From NCBI GenBank assembly GCA_024500155.1, contig CM044859.1, positions 42,826,003 through 42,890,002 of the forward strand: 64,000 nucleotides of DNA, given 5' to 3'. Source of the stretch: Chenopodium formosanum (lineage: Eukaryota; Streptophyta; Magnoliopsida; Caryophyllales; Amaranthaceae). Each line of letters starts with the position of its first letter. The first letter of the stretch is position 1. This document shows positions 45,950-58,127 of this stretch, piece after piece. The position numbers and the translations under genes were made by a program. The notes beneath the pieces were generated by a model. The model ran no database searches. It saw nothing but the letters and a program-made list of their open reading frames with translations, and had not been told where the DNA came from.

Positions 45950-46087
45950 TAGTATTTATAAATATCAATAAGTACAAAATAATAATATTGACATTTTGAA
46001 AATACACATTTGTAAAATTTATGAATAGTGTCAAAAATCAAAACGTGTTATGTCATTTTAAAATGAGAAAGTGTTCTCATTAACTGA

Positions 46088-46202
46088 ATTCAGCTGAACT
46101 GAACTGAGCTGAGCTGAACTGAGCTGAGCTGAACTTAGCTGAGCTGAACTGAGCTGAACTGAACTGAACTGAGCTGAGCTGAACTGAACTGAACTGAACT
46201 TA
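46088..46202. repeat. GAACT/GAGCT minisatellite
   Basis: About 110 bp of alternating CTGAACTGAG and CTGAGCTGAA pentamer units. A shorter GAACTGAACTGA block reappears at 46,815-46,845, after the ATT microsatellite. Confidence 0.9.
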
Positions 46203-46294
46203 ATTAGAGTTATTAATTAGTGATTTTTAACTATGGATTAATGATCTTTGATTATTTATTATTATACATATGTGTATATACAAATATACATATT

Positions 46295-46393
46295 AGAATT
46301 ATTATAATAATTATTATTATTATTATTAAATATTAATATTATTATTATTAAATATTATTATTATTATTAAATATTACTATTATTATTATTAAA

Positions 46394-46426
<33 letters not shown>

Positions 46427-46686
46427 ATGTTATTAATTATTATTATTATTATTAAATATTGTTATTATTATTATTAAATGTTATTAATAGTAATAATAAT
46501 TATTATTAATATTATTATTATTAAATTTTATTATTAGTTATTATTATTATTATTAATTATTATTATTAATTATTTTTATTATTATTATTAAATATTATTA
46601 TTATTAAATATTATTATCATTAATATTATTATTATTATTATTATGATTATTATTATTATAATTAAATGTTATTATTATGATTATTA

Positions 46687-46769
<83 letters not shown>
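46295..46769. repeat. ~470-bp ATT microsatellite
   Basis: Interrupted (ATT)n with AAT and TAATATTA breaks in the left half and a pure run in the last ~80 bp. Confidence 0.95.
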
Positions 46770-46980
46770 GTCGTTGTTGTAATAAGAGATTAAAAGAATG
46801 AAATTGACTTTATATCATTAAAAAATGAACTAAACTGAACTGAACTGATTATAGCTAAAATGAACAAAATTGAAAATAAACGTATGGGAATAGGACCTAA
46901 GCCTTTGTTGTTTATAATATTTTACTTCGTAGATCAATGGGGGCCAGCCCGTGTTGTTGGTACACAAACATCAAAAGTAA

Positions 46981-47383
46981 TTTATTTTTGGGTTTTTCTA
47001 AGCTATGCCCCTAAGGCAGTCGAGATTCTAAGGTGTACCTATCCTTTTTCAAATTTCTTAGTTGTGCCCCTCAACTCACTACCATTAATGAATGGTACCC
47101 TCTTTGGGACTTCCACGTCACCTAAAGTTAACTATAACTTTAATAAAAAGATGATAAAAGATAAGGAAATGATACGAGAAAGAAATATTAACCACAACAA
47201 CCCTAATAATGAAAACTAAAGCCACGAAATCACACTCTCAATTAACTTTTAAATAACTAATAATGGTACATTTTAGTATTGATAAGAAGTTGAAGGGCAC
47301 GGTTTAAAAATTTGAAAAAGCATGGGTACACCTTAGAAATTCAATTATCTTAGGGGTATAGCTTAGAAAAATCCTTTATTTTT
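46981..47383. mobile_element. Mutator-like MITE with 9-bp TSD
   Basis: The element is 46,990-47,374 (385 bp). The left end GGGTTTTTCTAAGCTATGCC and the inverted right end GGATTTTTCTAAGCTATACC begin ~100-bp imperfect terminal inverted repeats. Both sides carry the identical 9-mer TTTATTTTT (46,981-46,989 and 47,375-47,383). A 9-bp duplication with long inverted repeats is typical of Mutator-superfamily MITEs. It ends 215 bp before the REV7 start codon, so it is in the promoter or 5' untranslated region. Confidence 0.88.
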
Positions 47384-47390
47384 ATTTATT

Positions 47391-47421
<31 letters not shown>

Positions 47422-47589
47422 GAAAGAAAAAATCAAAAGTAATTAGAATTGAAAGAAAATGAATTGAGAGAAAGAGTCGAAGAGAAGACATTGATTCACA
47501 ATGGTTAGACTTTAGAGGTTGAAGAAGAGCCGCAGTATGCCAAGGGTTTTGGGGAGTGATAAGAGAAGCCATTGATTTTAGCACAAAAA

Positions 47590-49045
47590 ATGGACCCCAA
47601 ATATATAGCTCGAATTCTGGTAGATTTTCTGGAAGTGGCCATTACTTCCATTGTTCTCCACAAAGGTGTTTACCCTACTGGTATGTTGTCCAAGAAATGA
47701 GTTTACTTAACTAGGATATTTGTTTCAGTAATTAATCACATTCTTCTGAATATGAGTTTATTTTATGTGAATGAATTTGTAATATGTATTATGTGGAATG
47801 ATGGTTTAATTTATGTGAATGCATTTGTAATCTGTATTATGTGGAATGATGGTTTAATTTGTATGGTATTTAAGTCTTTTCTTTTCGTGGTTGTGTTGAT
47901 TGATATAGGAGCATTCGAAAGACGAAGATACTTAAATATGGTGGTTCATAAAGCAAAGCATCCTGAACTGCAAGACTACATTCACTCTGCTGTTAATAGA
48001 CTCTTTCCTTTCCTTGAAAAGGTTTCTTTCTGATTTCATGTACTATTTCCGTTACATATTATGTGCAACTTTTGAATTTTTTTAATATCACAAATAATTC
48101 CCAAAAGTTGCACATAATATTATGTAACGGAGATAGTATTCACTTTGCCTTTGACGGCTATTTGATAGGTGGCCTAAATAATTGGAATGAGAATGAATTT
48201 GTATGAAAATTTGTAAGGAAAATCAAAGTTCATCCTCATGATGATGCTAGTACAACCCCAAATTGTCCATTTTTCTATATAAATTTTCATTAGTACCTCC
48301 TCCCCAAGTGGTAATTGATGGTAATAAAAATCACGATGAAAACACATGCTTGAGGATGAATTGCGTTACAATGTCAATTTCCTTCCTAATTTGCACTTCA
48401 AGTCCATTCCAATTATCACCATTTATTACCTGCTACCAAACAGGCCATTTGAAAAAGTATGTGTCTGTGTGAATACAACATCTTTAAGTCAGTAACTGAG
48501 CCTATCTGCATTTTAGGGATTTGTTGACAGAGTAGCAGTTATATTCTTTGATTTCAAGGGCAATCCATTGGAAAGATATAATTTCAAGCTTCAAGTGAAT
48601 CAATCTTATGGATCGAATGTGGAAGAAGATGACCTTGAATTCTCTCTTAGATCATTTCTTGTCAAGCTCTCTTTGTCTAAGGACCTTGTTAGGGTTCTCC
48701 CTGGGGGTATGAGTTGAGAAGTCTGCCTGCCTATATATAAGTGTCAATGCTCTTTTACTTCAGAAACTCAAAATTCCTACAGTTTATTTACTTAAATTTC
48801 ATTGTCTTTTTGGCTAGGAATTTTTCTTTTATCTCTAATCTTTTTTGGGTCCAGATTGCAGGTGGGAAGTAACCGCTTTTTTCCGTTCTGAAGCTCAGAT
48901 TAGTGCAAGCAATGATCTGGAGCTATGGATACCAACAGACACAAAGCAATGGCAGAAAGCTCCACTGATAACTCCTATAAAGTCCATGAGTTCTGAACCT
49001 CTAGGTTTACAGTTGTATATGGAGCATCCTGCTTTGCCTGAGTAA
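47590..49045 (+). CDS. REV7: REV7 / MAD2B (MAD2L2) HORMA-domain protein
   Basis: Four exons with consistent GT-AG phases: 47,590-47,680; 47,909-48,021; 48,517-48,706; 48,855-49,045. They give 194 aa, close to plant REV7 length. The protein is almost entirely one HORMA domain: ARILVDFLEVAITSIV and GAFERRRYLNMVV near the N-terminus, DYIHSAVNRLFPFLEK, then ERYNFKL, DLEFSLRSFLVKL and CRWEVTAFF, ending in the conserved ITPIKSMSSEPLGLQLYMEH (safety-belt end). Known role: REV7 is the accessory subunit linking REV3 (polymerase zeta) and REV1 in translesion synthesis in the nucleus, and a MAD2 relative. No lesion is seen. A Mutator-like MITE lies just upstream and a small foldback MITE in intron 2. 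Confidence 0.95.
48041..48138. mobile_element. Small foldback MITE in REV7 intron 2
   Basis: TA-CTATTTCCGTTACATATTAT...ATAATATTATGTAACGGAGATAG-TA: ~38-bp inverted arms round a short loop, 94 bp inside a TA duplication. Stowaway-type ends. Confidence 0.75.
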
Positions 49046-51333
49046 GAAGGTTGATTAATCTAGTTCTACTTCTAATCATTATTACGGTAAATGTTCTAAC
49101 CTTTTCCAACTTTTTTAAAACCGCCAGAGGCAAAGTTTCTAATCTTATGTATTGTATTAGTGTTGTATGAATGTGAAATATTGGTACACTGTTTGCATTT
49201 ATCAACACTAATTCTGGTCATGATGGTCAGACATCTCCTGTCAGTTTGTCATTAAAGAGAACCCGGTTCTTATGAGTATGTGTCAGGGAAATAAGCTCCA
49301 AGGGCCTATTATTATATAGGTAGAAGAAATAAAATAATCATTGAGATGTGAATCTGGTTAAATCGTTAAATTAGCTTAGGTTGAGTGAAATCGTAAATCT
49401 TTAATGATCTACAAATGTAAAGTAATAAATCACCGACTTTTCCTTTCTATGGGTAATGTGAAACAAGCTTTGAGAAGCTTAGAAAATATACAGAAAAACT
49501 GTTGTAGGCACCTCATTCTTGTGAGAATTTGGGGTCCTTTTAGTTCAAGTTGCCACAAAGAAGGTGCATGTATGCAATCAACAATCTGTGAAACATAATA
49601 CCTGAAACAGGACTACAAAATAATACTGCAACAAATGAAAATGAGGGGGTAACGCTGGATTGAACTGGATCAAATTGGTCACTCTCAATAGTATTGAAAT
49701 AACTTCCCTGAGCAATAAATAAAGAGCCATAAGAATTGTAAAAATTAAGTACATCAGTATGAGCTGAAATTAATGTGCATTGGATTCTTCTAAGTGATAA
49801 CACAATCTTTTTAACCAAGGAACAGAGGTAGAACAAGCCAAGTCAAAAGCACTTTAAGGTTGTGACAAGGTGCAACAGAAAGCTAGAGTTACTAGACACC
49901 AGAGAGCAGAGACCACCCAAACTGAATTGAAGCGCTAGAATAAGGATATATGAGAATTTCGATCCTTTAGACCATGCTCATACTGGAATATGCCTTGGTT
50001 TGTTTAAGAGGCAACAAAGGTGTAAAATTAAGCTAGGATACAACTACTTGAGTTAAAACTGGAAGTGGAGAAAATGGAAGAAGTGGATGAGATTTATGAT
50101 TGATAAGGAAAATATCTTAAAGAAGAGTTCAGAAAAAACCCATATTCCCTCTACACATCAGGCAGGCCTTGTTACCACAATCTCAACAAGCTGGAAGATT
50201 TAGCTTACAACCTGGAACTCGAAGTACAGGTCCAAGCAGAAAGAAGAGAAGCTGCTAACTATAGGTCCTTACATTCAGTCTTAAGGAAGCTTTGGCTGCT
50301 AAATTCTGACAGCACTTGCTGGAAGTTGAATTATCACTGCACTAGCTAACTGCGGATTCTTAGCAAACCAACCACGTCTTGAAAAAGGAGAACCAGTTTA
50401 TCTAAAGGCGAAAGCTTAGTAAACAGTCAAAGCAAACCCAACTAAATTAAAAACCATGCATTTTAATATTCTCATAAATCATAATGATATTTTGGTTAGC
50501 TACCGTGGAATTTTGGGTTCATCTGTTGTAGGGAGTCTAGCCATAATTAAGTTAGGGGAAATATAAATAGGAACCTGGTAAAAGAGGTTGGAATCGATAG
50601 TACTCTTTACAGTAGCGAGTGATTCTTATACAACCTCGTTTATAGGCATAGAACCAGTACAGTTATTAGTTCGGATGCATTACCCTTGAGAGTGATTCTC
50701 TTCTTTAGGATTGAGCTATCAATGCTACTAGTTAGTCTAGTGTGCGAAAAGCTATAGCTGTATCCTTAGGGGACTCAAGCTTCAGGTGTGAAAATGCTCA
50801 ATCCCTACCTGATGTTTAATAATGTAAGCTCCTAGTAATCTAGCTACTGCAGTCTGTGAGAAGTGAAGGCAAACTAAACGCCGGTACATAGCTAGTGTGT
50901 GAATTAGTCTATCCATTGTGTCACTTGATTAGCCTAACTCTTAAACTGTAGGGTTTCAGACTTCACCTTCTTGCACGTCTTAGTGTCTACTTTGTTAAGC
51001 TAGTCCACGTAAGATAAATCCTTGAATCCAATATTGAGTGATAGGCTTTTTCAAGCTTCAATGGTTCCAATAGCCTAGGGATGACAATAAATCGTGTTTG
51101 GATTAGGTGTTGCGTCACAACTCTTGCCATCTGCTTCACCTTTTTTATCCTCCAACTGCTTAAATCCTTCATCCATACCCGTCCATTCATCATCCATGGA
51201 TGAATTTTGTGATTTATGGGTGATAAAAGTAATAAAACATGACTTGAAATAAATTCCAACAAATGTTTGTTTCACAAATAAACAATTTTAAGAAGTAGCA
51301 CATATATCTAGATAGCAACCAAAATTCCAAAGA

Positions 51334-51338
<5 letters not shown>
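49046..51338. other. REV7 3' flank and gene-free interval
   Basis: The first few hundred bases are presumably the REV7 3' untranslated region. The rest is AT-rich. Short frames occur on both strands but none shows a known motif, and I see no terminal repeats. Confidence 0.4.

Positions 51339-51395
<57 letters not shown>
51339..51395. repeat. (AT)n microsatellite
   Basis: About 28 uninterrupted TA units. Confidence 0.97.
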
Positions 51396-51399
<4 letters not shown>

Positions 51400-51567
51400 A
51401 TGAGCCTTATGCGTAACACTGATGGACATTAGTACATAAATTTTATCAAGTTTAACAATGCATACCATTTACTATATTGACTAGTCATTTCACTTAACTT
51501 CTTAATTGCCTAATGGAAATGGTTAATGGTGTTCTTCTACATTATAAAAGGCTGGTGATAACTAGGT

Positions 51568-51830
51568 GATGGATAATACTTTCTCTGTTCCACAAATATT
51601 GCAATAATTACCACTTTAGAAAATTTCACAAATATTCCACAAATATTGAAACAATTACCACTTTAGGAAATTTCACTAAATTGTAACATTTTTCTATTTG
51701 CACATGTTTTCTCTCTTTACCTCTCCTCATCACATGGATCTCTAGCTTTATTCCTCTTTATCTCTCTCCTGTTCTTAAAATCCGTTTTCCATCCCTATAT
51801 TGCAATATATAGGGAGTGGATGAAGTAATA
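51568..51830. mobile_element. Diverged Stowaway-like MITE
   Basis: Left TACTTTCTCTGTTCCACAAA and, inverted from the right, TACTTCATCCACTCCCTATA, both leading into ATATTGCAAT. An internal ~50-bp segment (CACAAATATTG-AA-AATTACC) is duplicated. Confidence 0.5.
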
Positions 51831-51892
51831 TGATGTACACCATCACTAGATTCCGACCTGATCGTAACCTGCTTCTCATTTATTTATGTCAC

Positions 51893-54358
51893 TAGGAATT
51901 AGCATGTTTACAGCACCCTAAAAATGGCAGAAAATAAGAAGAAAAATGGTGATCATATTGATAAGATGAAATTACACTAATTCAAATGATTATTGCACTT
52001 TCGAGAGGTGGATGCTCTCTAAGTACGAGCTTTCGAGAGGCACACTCTCTCCTAATAACAAACCTCAAAATATTCAACTTGTCCTTATTCTTCCTAATGA
52101 GCCGTTTTATGGGAAATTCCCCCTAACAAACCTCTAACTTATTCCCTAAGTTACTATTTATAGACTATGACTTACATGCCCTCCCCTAATGAAGAGCTCA
52201 AATCAGGGGCCAAAAATGATGGTGAGTGGTTGTAGATATGATAATTCCTGCGACAGCTGATTGGATGGCGGTGGTAACATTGAGTTTACCTATGGAGAAG
52301 CAAAGTTAGTGGTAGCCCTTTTAGAATGGCGTGTGGAATGTAATTTCCAAAAGATCCCGAATGATGCTTGAGTATGGTAGAAGCTTTATTGACTTGGGAA
52401 AGAAGACAACTCTAGAAGATGATGCTAGTAAGGGCAATATGGTAAAAGACAAGGGTAGTAACAAAATGATGATAGCTCGGGTCACGTGCATCCAAAAAAG
52501 GTGAATTAAGAGCGAGCAACCAAGCAAATCCAATTAAAATTGGTGAAGTGATGTTAGAGTCAAGACCCACTTATTTTAAGTCCTATTATTCTTTTGAAAG
52601 TGAAAGACAAGCAGTTAAGCTTATTGACAATAGACCCATTTTACAGCCCTACATATCAACCTCCATTATCCTAACCCTCTTTATGACAGAGCACACCTTC
52701 TGATAATCTATTAATTAGCCCCAACGTTCTCACCCATTCGTCAAGCCCACAATATTCCAACTTTGACTCTAAACACTCCATTCAGCGAGGACTATTGTCT
52801 AGAGCTGTCAAAAGTTGACCTGCCCGAAATACCGACCCAAACCCGATTATTAATCGACCCGTAATACCGACCCTAACCCGATTATTAATCGTCCCGTCTG
52901 AACCCAGAAAAATGGTGACCCAGACCTGACTGACCGACCTGAAACCAACCGTAGACCCGAGTTAACCTGAGAATTTGAGACCCAAACCCGAACATGACTG
53001 TCCTGGACCCGAATATAATTCATAAATTATTAACCTAAACCGAACCTGACCTGAACCAAAATTGACCCAAACCCGTTTTAACCCGCCAAAACCCGAATTT
53101 AACCCGACCTATTACTAACCCGACTTGAATTCAACCCGACTTGTTTCTTACCCGAACCGAATTTAACCTGACCTGATACTAACCCGACTCGAAATTCAAC
53201 CTAATCTGTTACAAATCCAACCCGAAATCAACTTGACTTATGATTGACCTGACCCAAAATCAACTCAAATTATTATTTTATACATCTTTATTATTGTAGA
53301 TATTGACTATCTAAATAAAGGTATATGCTATATACATTATAATCTACTTGTAAAGTCATAACTTGGTAAGGCTAAAACTACACTATGTTAATATTGAAAG
53401 TATTTTGTCTTTACTTGAACCAAACCCGAATTGAACCCAAAAAAGACCCGACTTGGAAATGACCCGACCTGAATACAACCCGCAAATTATTGACTTGAAC
53501 CGAACCCGACTTAAACCCGAGAATGACCCGACCTGATTATAACTCGTAAATTATTGACTTAAAACTGAACCCGAGAATGACCATAACTCGTTTTTACCGT
53601 GAAAACCCGAATTAAGTCCGACCTATTATTCACCCGATCCGAATGTAACCCGGCCTAAATCCGACCCAAACCCGATAAGATGTATGACCCGACATCACCC
53701 GACTCAATCATGACCTAACCCGAATCTGACCCACATAGGTTACGACATTAACCCAAATTACCTGACTCGAGTTGACCCGACCCTTAGCCGACCCAAACCC
53801 TACTCGTTCACCCGAATTGACAGCTATACTATTGTTCATCATTTAGGCCACAAACCAATCTATTATGCCTCCAACTCTACCATCCTACTTCTATCATCAT
53901 TCCATAGCAAGTCCTAGAAAAGAAATATATAGCTCAACCATTGAAGGATGAGCAAAACCTCACTGTTCAGGAGCCTTATGACAAGCTAAGCAAGTGTGAC
54001 AGTGATCATATCAGTGCTTCCAGTCTCAGGAATCAAGTGCTGACTACTATCCACCTTGAGGACTAGGTGAAAGTTTGGGCAACAGGTAATGCAAGGAATC
54101 AATATTTAGGGGAGGGCATGTTAGTCATAATCTATTAATAGTAACTTGGGGAATAAGCTAGAGTTTCGTTAGGGGGGATTTTTTATAAATAGGCCTCATT
54201 AGGAAGAATAAGAAAATGTTGAATATTGTGAGGTTTGTTATAAGAAGAGAGTGAGCCTCTCGATAACTCATACTTAGAGAGCATCAACCTCTCGAAAGTT
54301 GAATCATCATTCGAATTAGTGTCATTTTTAGTGTTGTAAACATGCTTATTCCTAGCAC
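51893..54358. mobile_element. Long-inverted-repeat (foldback) element
   Basis: 51,893-52,200 and, inverted, 54,358-54,095 are imperfect copies (~260-300 bp). Both begin CTAGGAAT-AGCATGTTTACA and share the CTTTCGAGAGG, CCTCACAATATTCAAC-like and AGGGGAGGGCATGTAAGTCAT-type blocks in the same order. The ~1.9-kb centre contains the hAT-like insertion. I found no clear target-site duplication and no transposase frame. Confidence 0.65.
52792..53836. mobile_element. hAT-like element made of ACCCGA minisatellite
   Basis: The element is 52,800-53,828 (1,029 bp). The left end TAGAGCTGTCAA and the inverted right end TATAGCTGTCAA are flanked by CTATTGTC and CTATTGTT (7 of 8 identical). An 8-bp duplication and TAGAGCTG-type ends fit the hAT superfamily. 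Nearly all of the interior is degenerate (A)ACCCGA(C)CTGA phrases. No ORF. Nested in the foldback element. Confidence 0.7.
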
Positions 54359-54375
54359 ATCCATTTAGAAATGGC

Positions 54376-54447
54376 ATCCTTACTATAGATTGTTACAATA
54401 TTTCACGCTTGGTTACTATAGACTGTTACAATATTTCACGCTTGGTT
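54376..54447. repeat. ~34-bp tandem duplication
   Basis: TACTATAGA(T/C)TGTTACAATATTTCACGCTTGGT occurs twice in a row. Confidence 0.85.
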
Positions 54448-55300
54448 ATATGGTTTTTTCGCTCTAATTTAAATTTCTTGGGTTGGCTCACCCAAGCCAA
54501 TAAAATCATGATATTTGAGTCTTTAAGATTGTGAGCTATGTTTAGTTACAATTACAAAATTCTTGTATAATCAAAACAGGACTTTAAAGAAGAGAATTAC
54601 TCTCAAGATGCTAAAGACCTATACTAACTAGCAAGATTCTTGCATGATTAGAACACCAGGAAGGAGCTTAATTCATCCATGAAGAAATTTCTTTGTAAAT
54701 ATTAAAAATTGAATAGCCTCAGTGGCTTTATTACAATTTCTAGTAACTTGCTAGGTAAGAAAAACCATAAATGTTGTGGTTGACCTCTGGCTGTGGTGAA
54801 ATGTTTAGGCTGCCTGGTTATTAGACTAGATGAGTTTGTTCTTTGTTGCAGATATAGTGCAACTCCATGCTATTTTACTAAGTGAATAGGTAGATTTTAT
54901 GGCTCAGTACACAGTTTTTAAACTTCCTTGTCTTGGATAAATCAGGTAAGCACTAAGCAAACAGATCCCCATTTGAAGTCAGTGGAATATTGAACATCCA
55001 GAGAAATTATCAGCTGGATAGCATTGGAGCAAGTGAGGATGATTACCTTATTTACCCTAAACAATTTACTGAACCTAAGACTCAAAAGAATTTTGGTAGG
55101 AAGGTCAATCCCATAAGAAGACCCTTACATGAGTATTTAGAACTTTAGACCTCTATTAAACACGAAAGTTTGAGCAGTTTTTCTGTTGTGCCTTCAATAA
55201 TTATCTAAAACATTGATATCTCATGATTGTATCATCATAAGTGCATGGAGGAAGAAATATCACTTTATGACATGTTATTCCTAATTAATCATTCACTGTA
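54448..55300. other. Gene-free interval
   Basis: AT-rich, no extended frame and no recognised repeat. Confidence 0.4.
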
Positions 55301-55302
55301 CT

Positions 55303-55513
55303 CCCTTAGTCCCTTTTACGTGAAACTTCAGAGAGTAGTTTGTCCAAAACTCTTGGGCACTCTCAAATTAAACAAGTTAAGATCCAACCTTTGAACTCTT
55401 GAAGAAGAATTTTTTATTTATTTTTTCAGGAATTTCTAACCTTAAAATTTGTTGGTCATATTGCGGAAAGAATTCGCTTTCATGTGAAGCTTGGGGTTGA
55501 CAAAGTACTTTCC
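55303..55513. mobile_element. Possible diverged Stowaway-like MITE
   Basis: Left TACTCCCTTAGTCCCTTTTA then CGTGAAACTTC. The right end, inverted, is TACTTTGTCAACCCCAAGCT then TCACATGAAAG. The pairing is imperfect, so this is tentative. Confidence 0.35.
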
Positions 55514-58127
55514 TAGTCAAGGCCAAACCCCTGCCTTCATTAGAAGGTATAATCATATCCTACATCTTTCCTATTCCTCCACAGAGGTCCTATTTTCCTC
55601 TAGAAAGCATGCTTTCTAAAACGTTCATATCCCCCTCGTAACAATGAGTTCCAACTCCCTAGTGTGGCATAACGACCAGCTAGAAGGATGCAAATAAGGA
55701 CTCTGTAAAGGAGAAACATCAAAACCTCCATTGGAAAGATGAAATCTTCTTTAAACACTTTAGTCAACTAAAGCTCATTATCTGTATTTTTAATCACCTT
55801 TAAATAATCAAACCCCAATATTTTCTGTTTTAGATTCTCCTTTAATCATCCCTAACCCCCCTTTTTTTTTTATTCAACTCCGCCAGTGGGTTACAGTAGG
55901 CTAGTGACATTAGTGTAAAACTTTGTCACATCGCTTGATATGAGCCACAATGATAGAGAGACATGAGAGTATTATTAGGATTGGTGACCTCATAGGAAGT
56001 CTTCATGTTTTTGGTTCATGTAGCCAACCCCTTTTATGGAATTAAGGCATTCAAGTAAGATAGAGGGTGATTATCTTACTTTTTTTCACCTTGCTTAACA
56101 TTTCAACACGTGTGCAAAAGGCAAATGTGACTTTTATTTGGGGAATGAGAGAGTGTGATACATCTATAAAAAAGGATGTTGTCTTAGGACTTGTTCTCTT
56201 CAACTTATTTCAAATACTTATTATTTATTCCTTAATAGATTCAGATCAAACCAGCAGACTAGAAACATTATCAAAACTTTTAATTATTATTTACTTATTG
56301 CGAAATATCGTGAATTGTCTATTAAATAAAATTTTATGAAAAGTTTCGTAATGAGACGAACCTAACAAGATCCATTTTGATAATGTTTTTCTTTTTGGAT
56401 TAAATTAAAATGCGGTTAAAGTTTAGTTAAATTATTAAATCACATCAGATTAGATTAGATAACGAAAATTCAGATTTGACCTTAATAAAAAGATTAAAAA
56501 CAATTAGATCTCCTTAATTCAGGTGAAGAGAACAAGTTCTTAGCCTTTACTTTAAATTGAACTGCAGTGATATCTACATCAGCTCCTACTTCATATACTT
56601 TCTCCTCAAGCATGTCTGAGGAAACAGCTGCTACAAATTCATCCTTAAGCTTTTCCTGGGCTGCTGCCATCTCAAGCACTTATTCCCTGGCTTCAGCAAG
56701 TTGAACATCAAAAGCTCTGCTCAGCCCTTTAAATGTTCACTAGTACCATGTCATCTGCTCAATTCCAATTTTTACTTCCTAGATTCAATTTTCAACTTGG
56801 TAATATTGTCTTTGAATTTTTGAGTCGTGCAGATAATCACTCAGGTTTGAATTTATGACACTTTCAGAACTCACTCACATACTTCACCTTTAACTCAAAG
56901 AGTGGCATGTTGGAAAGGGTTTCATAACAGGTTTGGGTTAGTCCACTATTCGAGCATTATTAAAAATTCATCTTGTAGCTATTGATAGGTTATAGACAAC
57001 ATTACAACTTTTAGACAGAAAACCCAAGTAATCGACTGATTGTTCGAGGGAAAGGGTAAAATTCTTTCAATAGGAAGTTGCCATACAATGATTACATATA
57101 AGTAATGTACTTTTATGTGTAGTATCAGCTAGAACAATCAGCATGGTTGTAGCAGCTTGTTTTGATAGGCGTTGAAACCAGCCATGAAGATCTGGTGGTT
57201 TTTTATTGCTGGCAGCAAGTAGATGTTTAATTTTTAAGATGTAGAAAGATATAGATTAGTGAACAACGTATAATAACTTGTAATTGTTAATGGAGGTGAT
57301 TAAAAATCACTAAACTCACTAAGGATGATCTTGGATTGGTAGAGCACTTGTGTTATTATCAAACTGATAGAGAATGAACTCAACCTGTCTGATTTTTTTC
57401 AAATGACAGCATATGTGAGACTGTTTATGGCTTAAAGTGTAAAGAATCCCAACTTCTAAATTACAGTGTCGTACAATTAGTTCATTTTTTTATTATTAGA
57501 ATACCCAAATGATTAATTTCAGTTTTCTAAACTTTAATACTAGCAAGTTTGTGTCATGAAGGAGAGACAAATTTTGAGAGTTTTGTAATAAGAGTACAGA
57601 ATATTTGGTATGAAATAAACAAACTTACAAAAGCATACATATTAGTGATGCTACTCCATTCATGCTTCGTCGTCCCTTGTTTTAAAAATATTTATTTATT
57701 TATTTATTTTTATTCAGTGCTCTTAACACATATGCTTGAAAATATTGTTGTTGGTAAAATAATGACAGGCTACCAGAAAGTTGGATCAACTCCGAAGAAC
57801 AATGCATAAGCCAGTCATTACACCTTTGATTGAGTCATTAGCGTCTGAGCATCAATGGCTGGTTGTTAATCCATGTATGTTTATCCCATCGAAGAACAGA
57901 AGCCGTCTACACATTGGGTGTTTGTTGTATCATTGGCCCAGTCATGTATGAGTAGTCAGGATATTTAGAGTATGTATGAGTAGTCACTCCTTAATTGGCA
58001 TGAATAGGTGGTTTTTTCTAGGTGGTTTTTCCTGATTGATACTGCGACTAAAGTCTTGAAGTCTTGGTTGTTATAATACGTCGTTGCAGCCTCTACACGT
58101 TATTGTGCAGTTACTGCCTGTATACTG
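55514..58127. other. Interval without intact gene; two possible coding relics
   Basis: On the minus strand near 56,800-56,494 a 61-codon frame (LEMAAAQEKLKDEFVAAVSS...) continues upstream in the same frame but with stops, and looks like a fragment of a helical protein. On the plus strand near 57,769-57,950 an acceptor-like ATGACAG is followed by a frame starting with ATRKLDQLRRTMHKPVITPL that runs to a stop. I recognise neither. Everything else is AT-rich non-coding sequence. Confidence 0.25.

Noticed and set aside
47363..47584. Minus-strand ORF upstream of REV7
   Set aside because: It overlaps a T-run and the MITE edge and has no motif. The sense-strand gene accounts for the region.
52800..53828. 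Telomere-like repeats
   Set aside because: The phrase is ACCCGA-type, not the plant telomere CCCTAAA, and it lies inside an element with TIRs and an 8-bp TSD.
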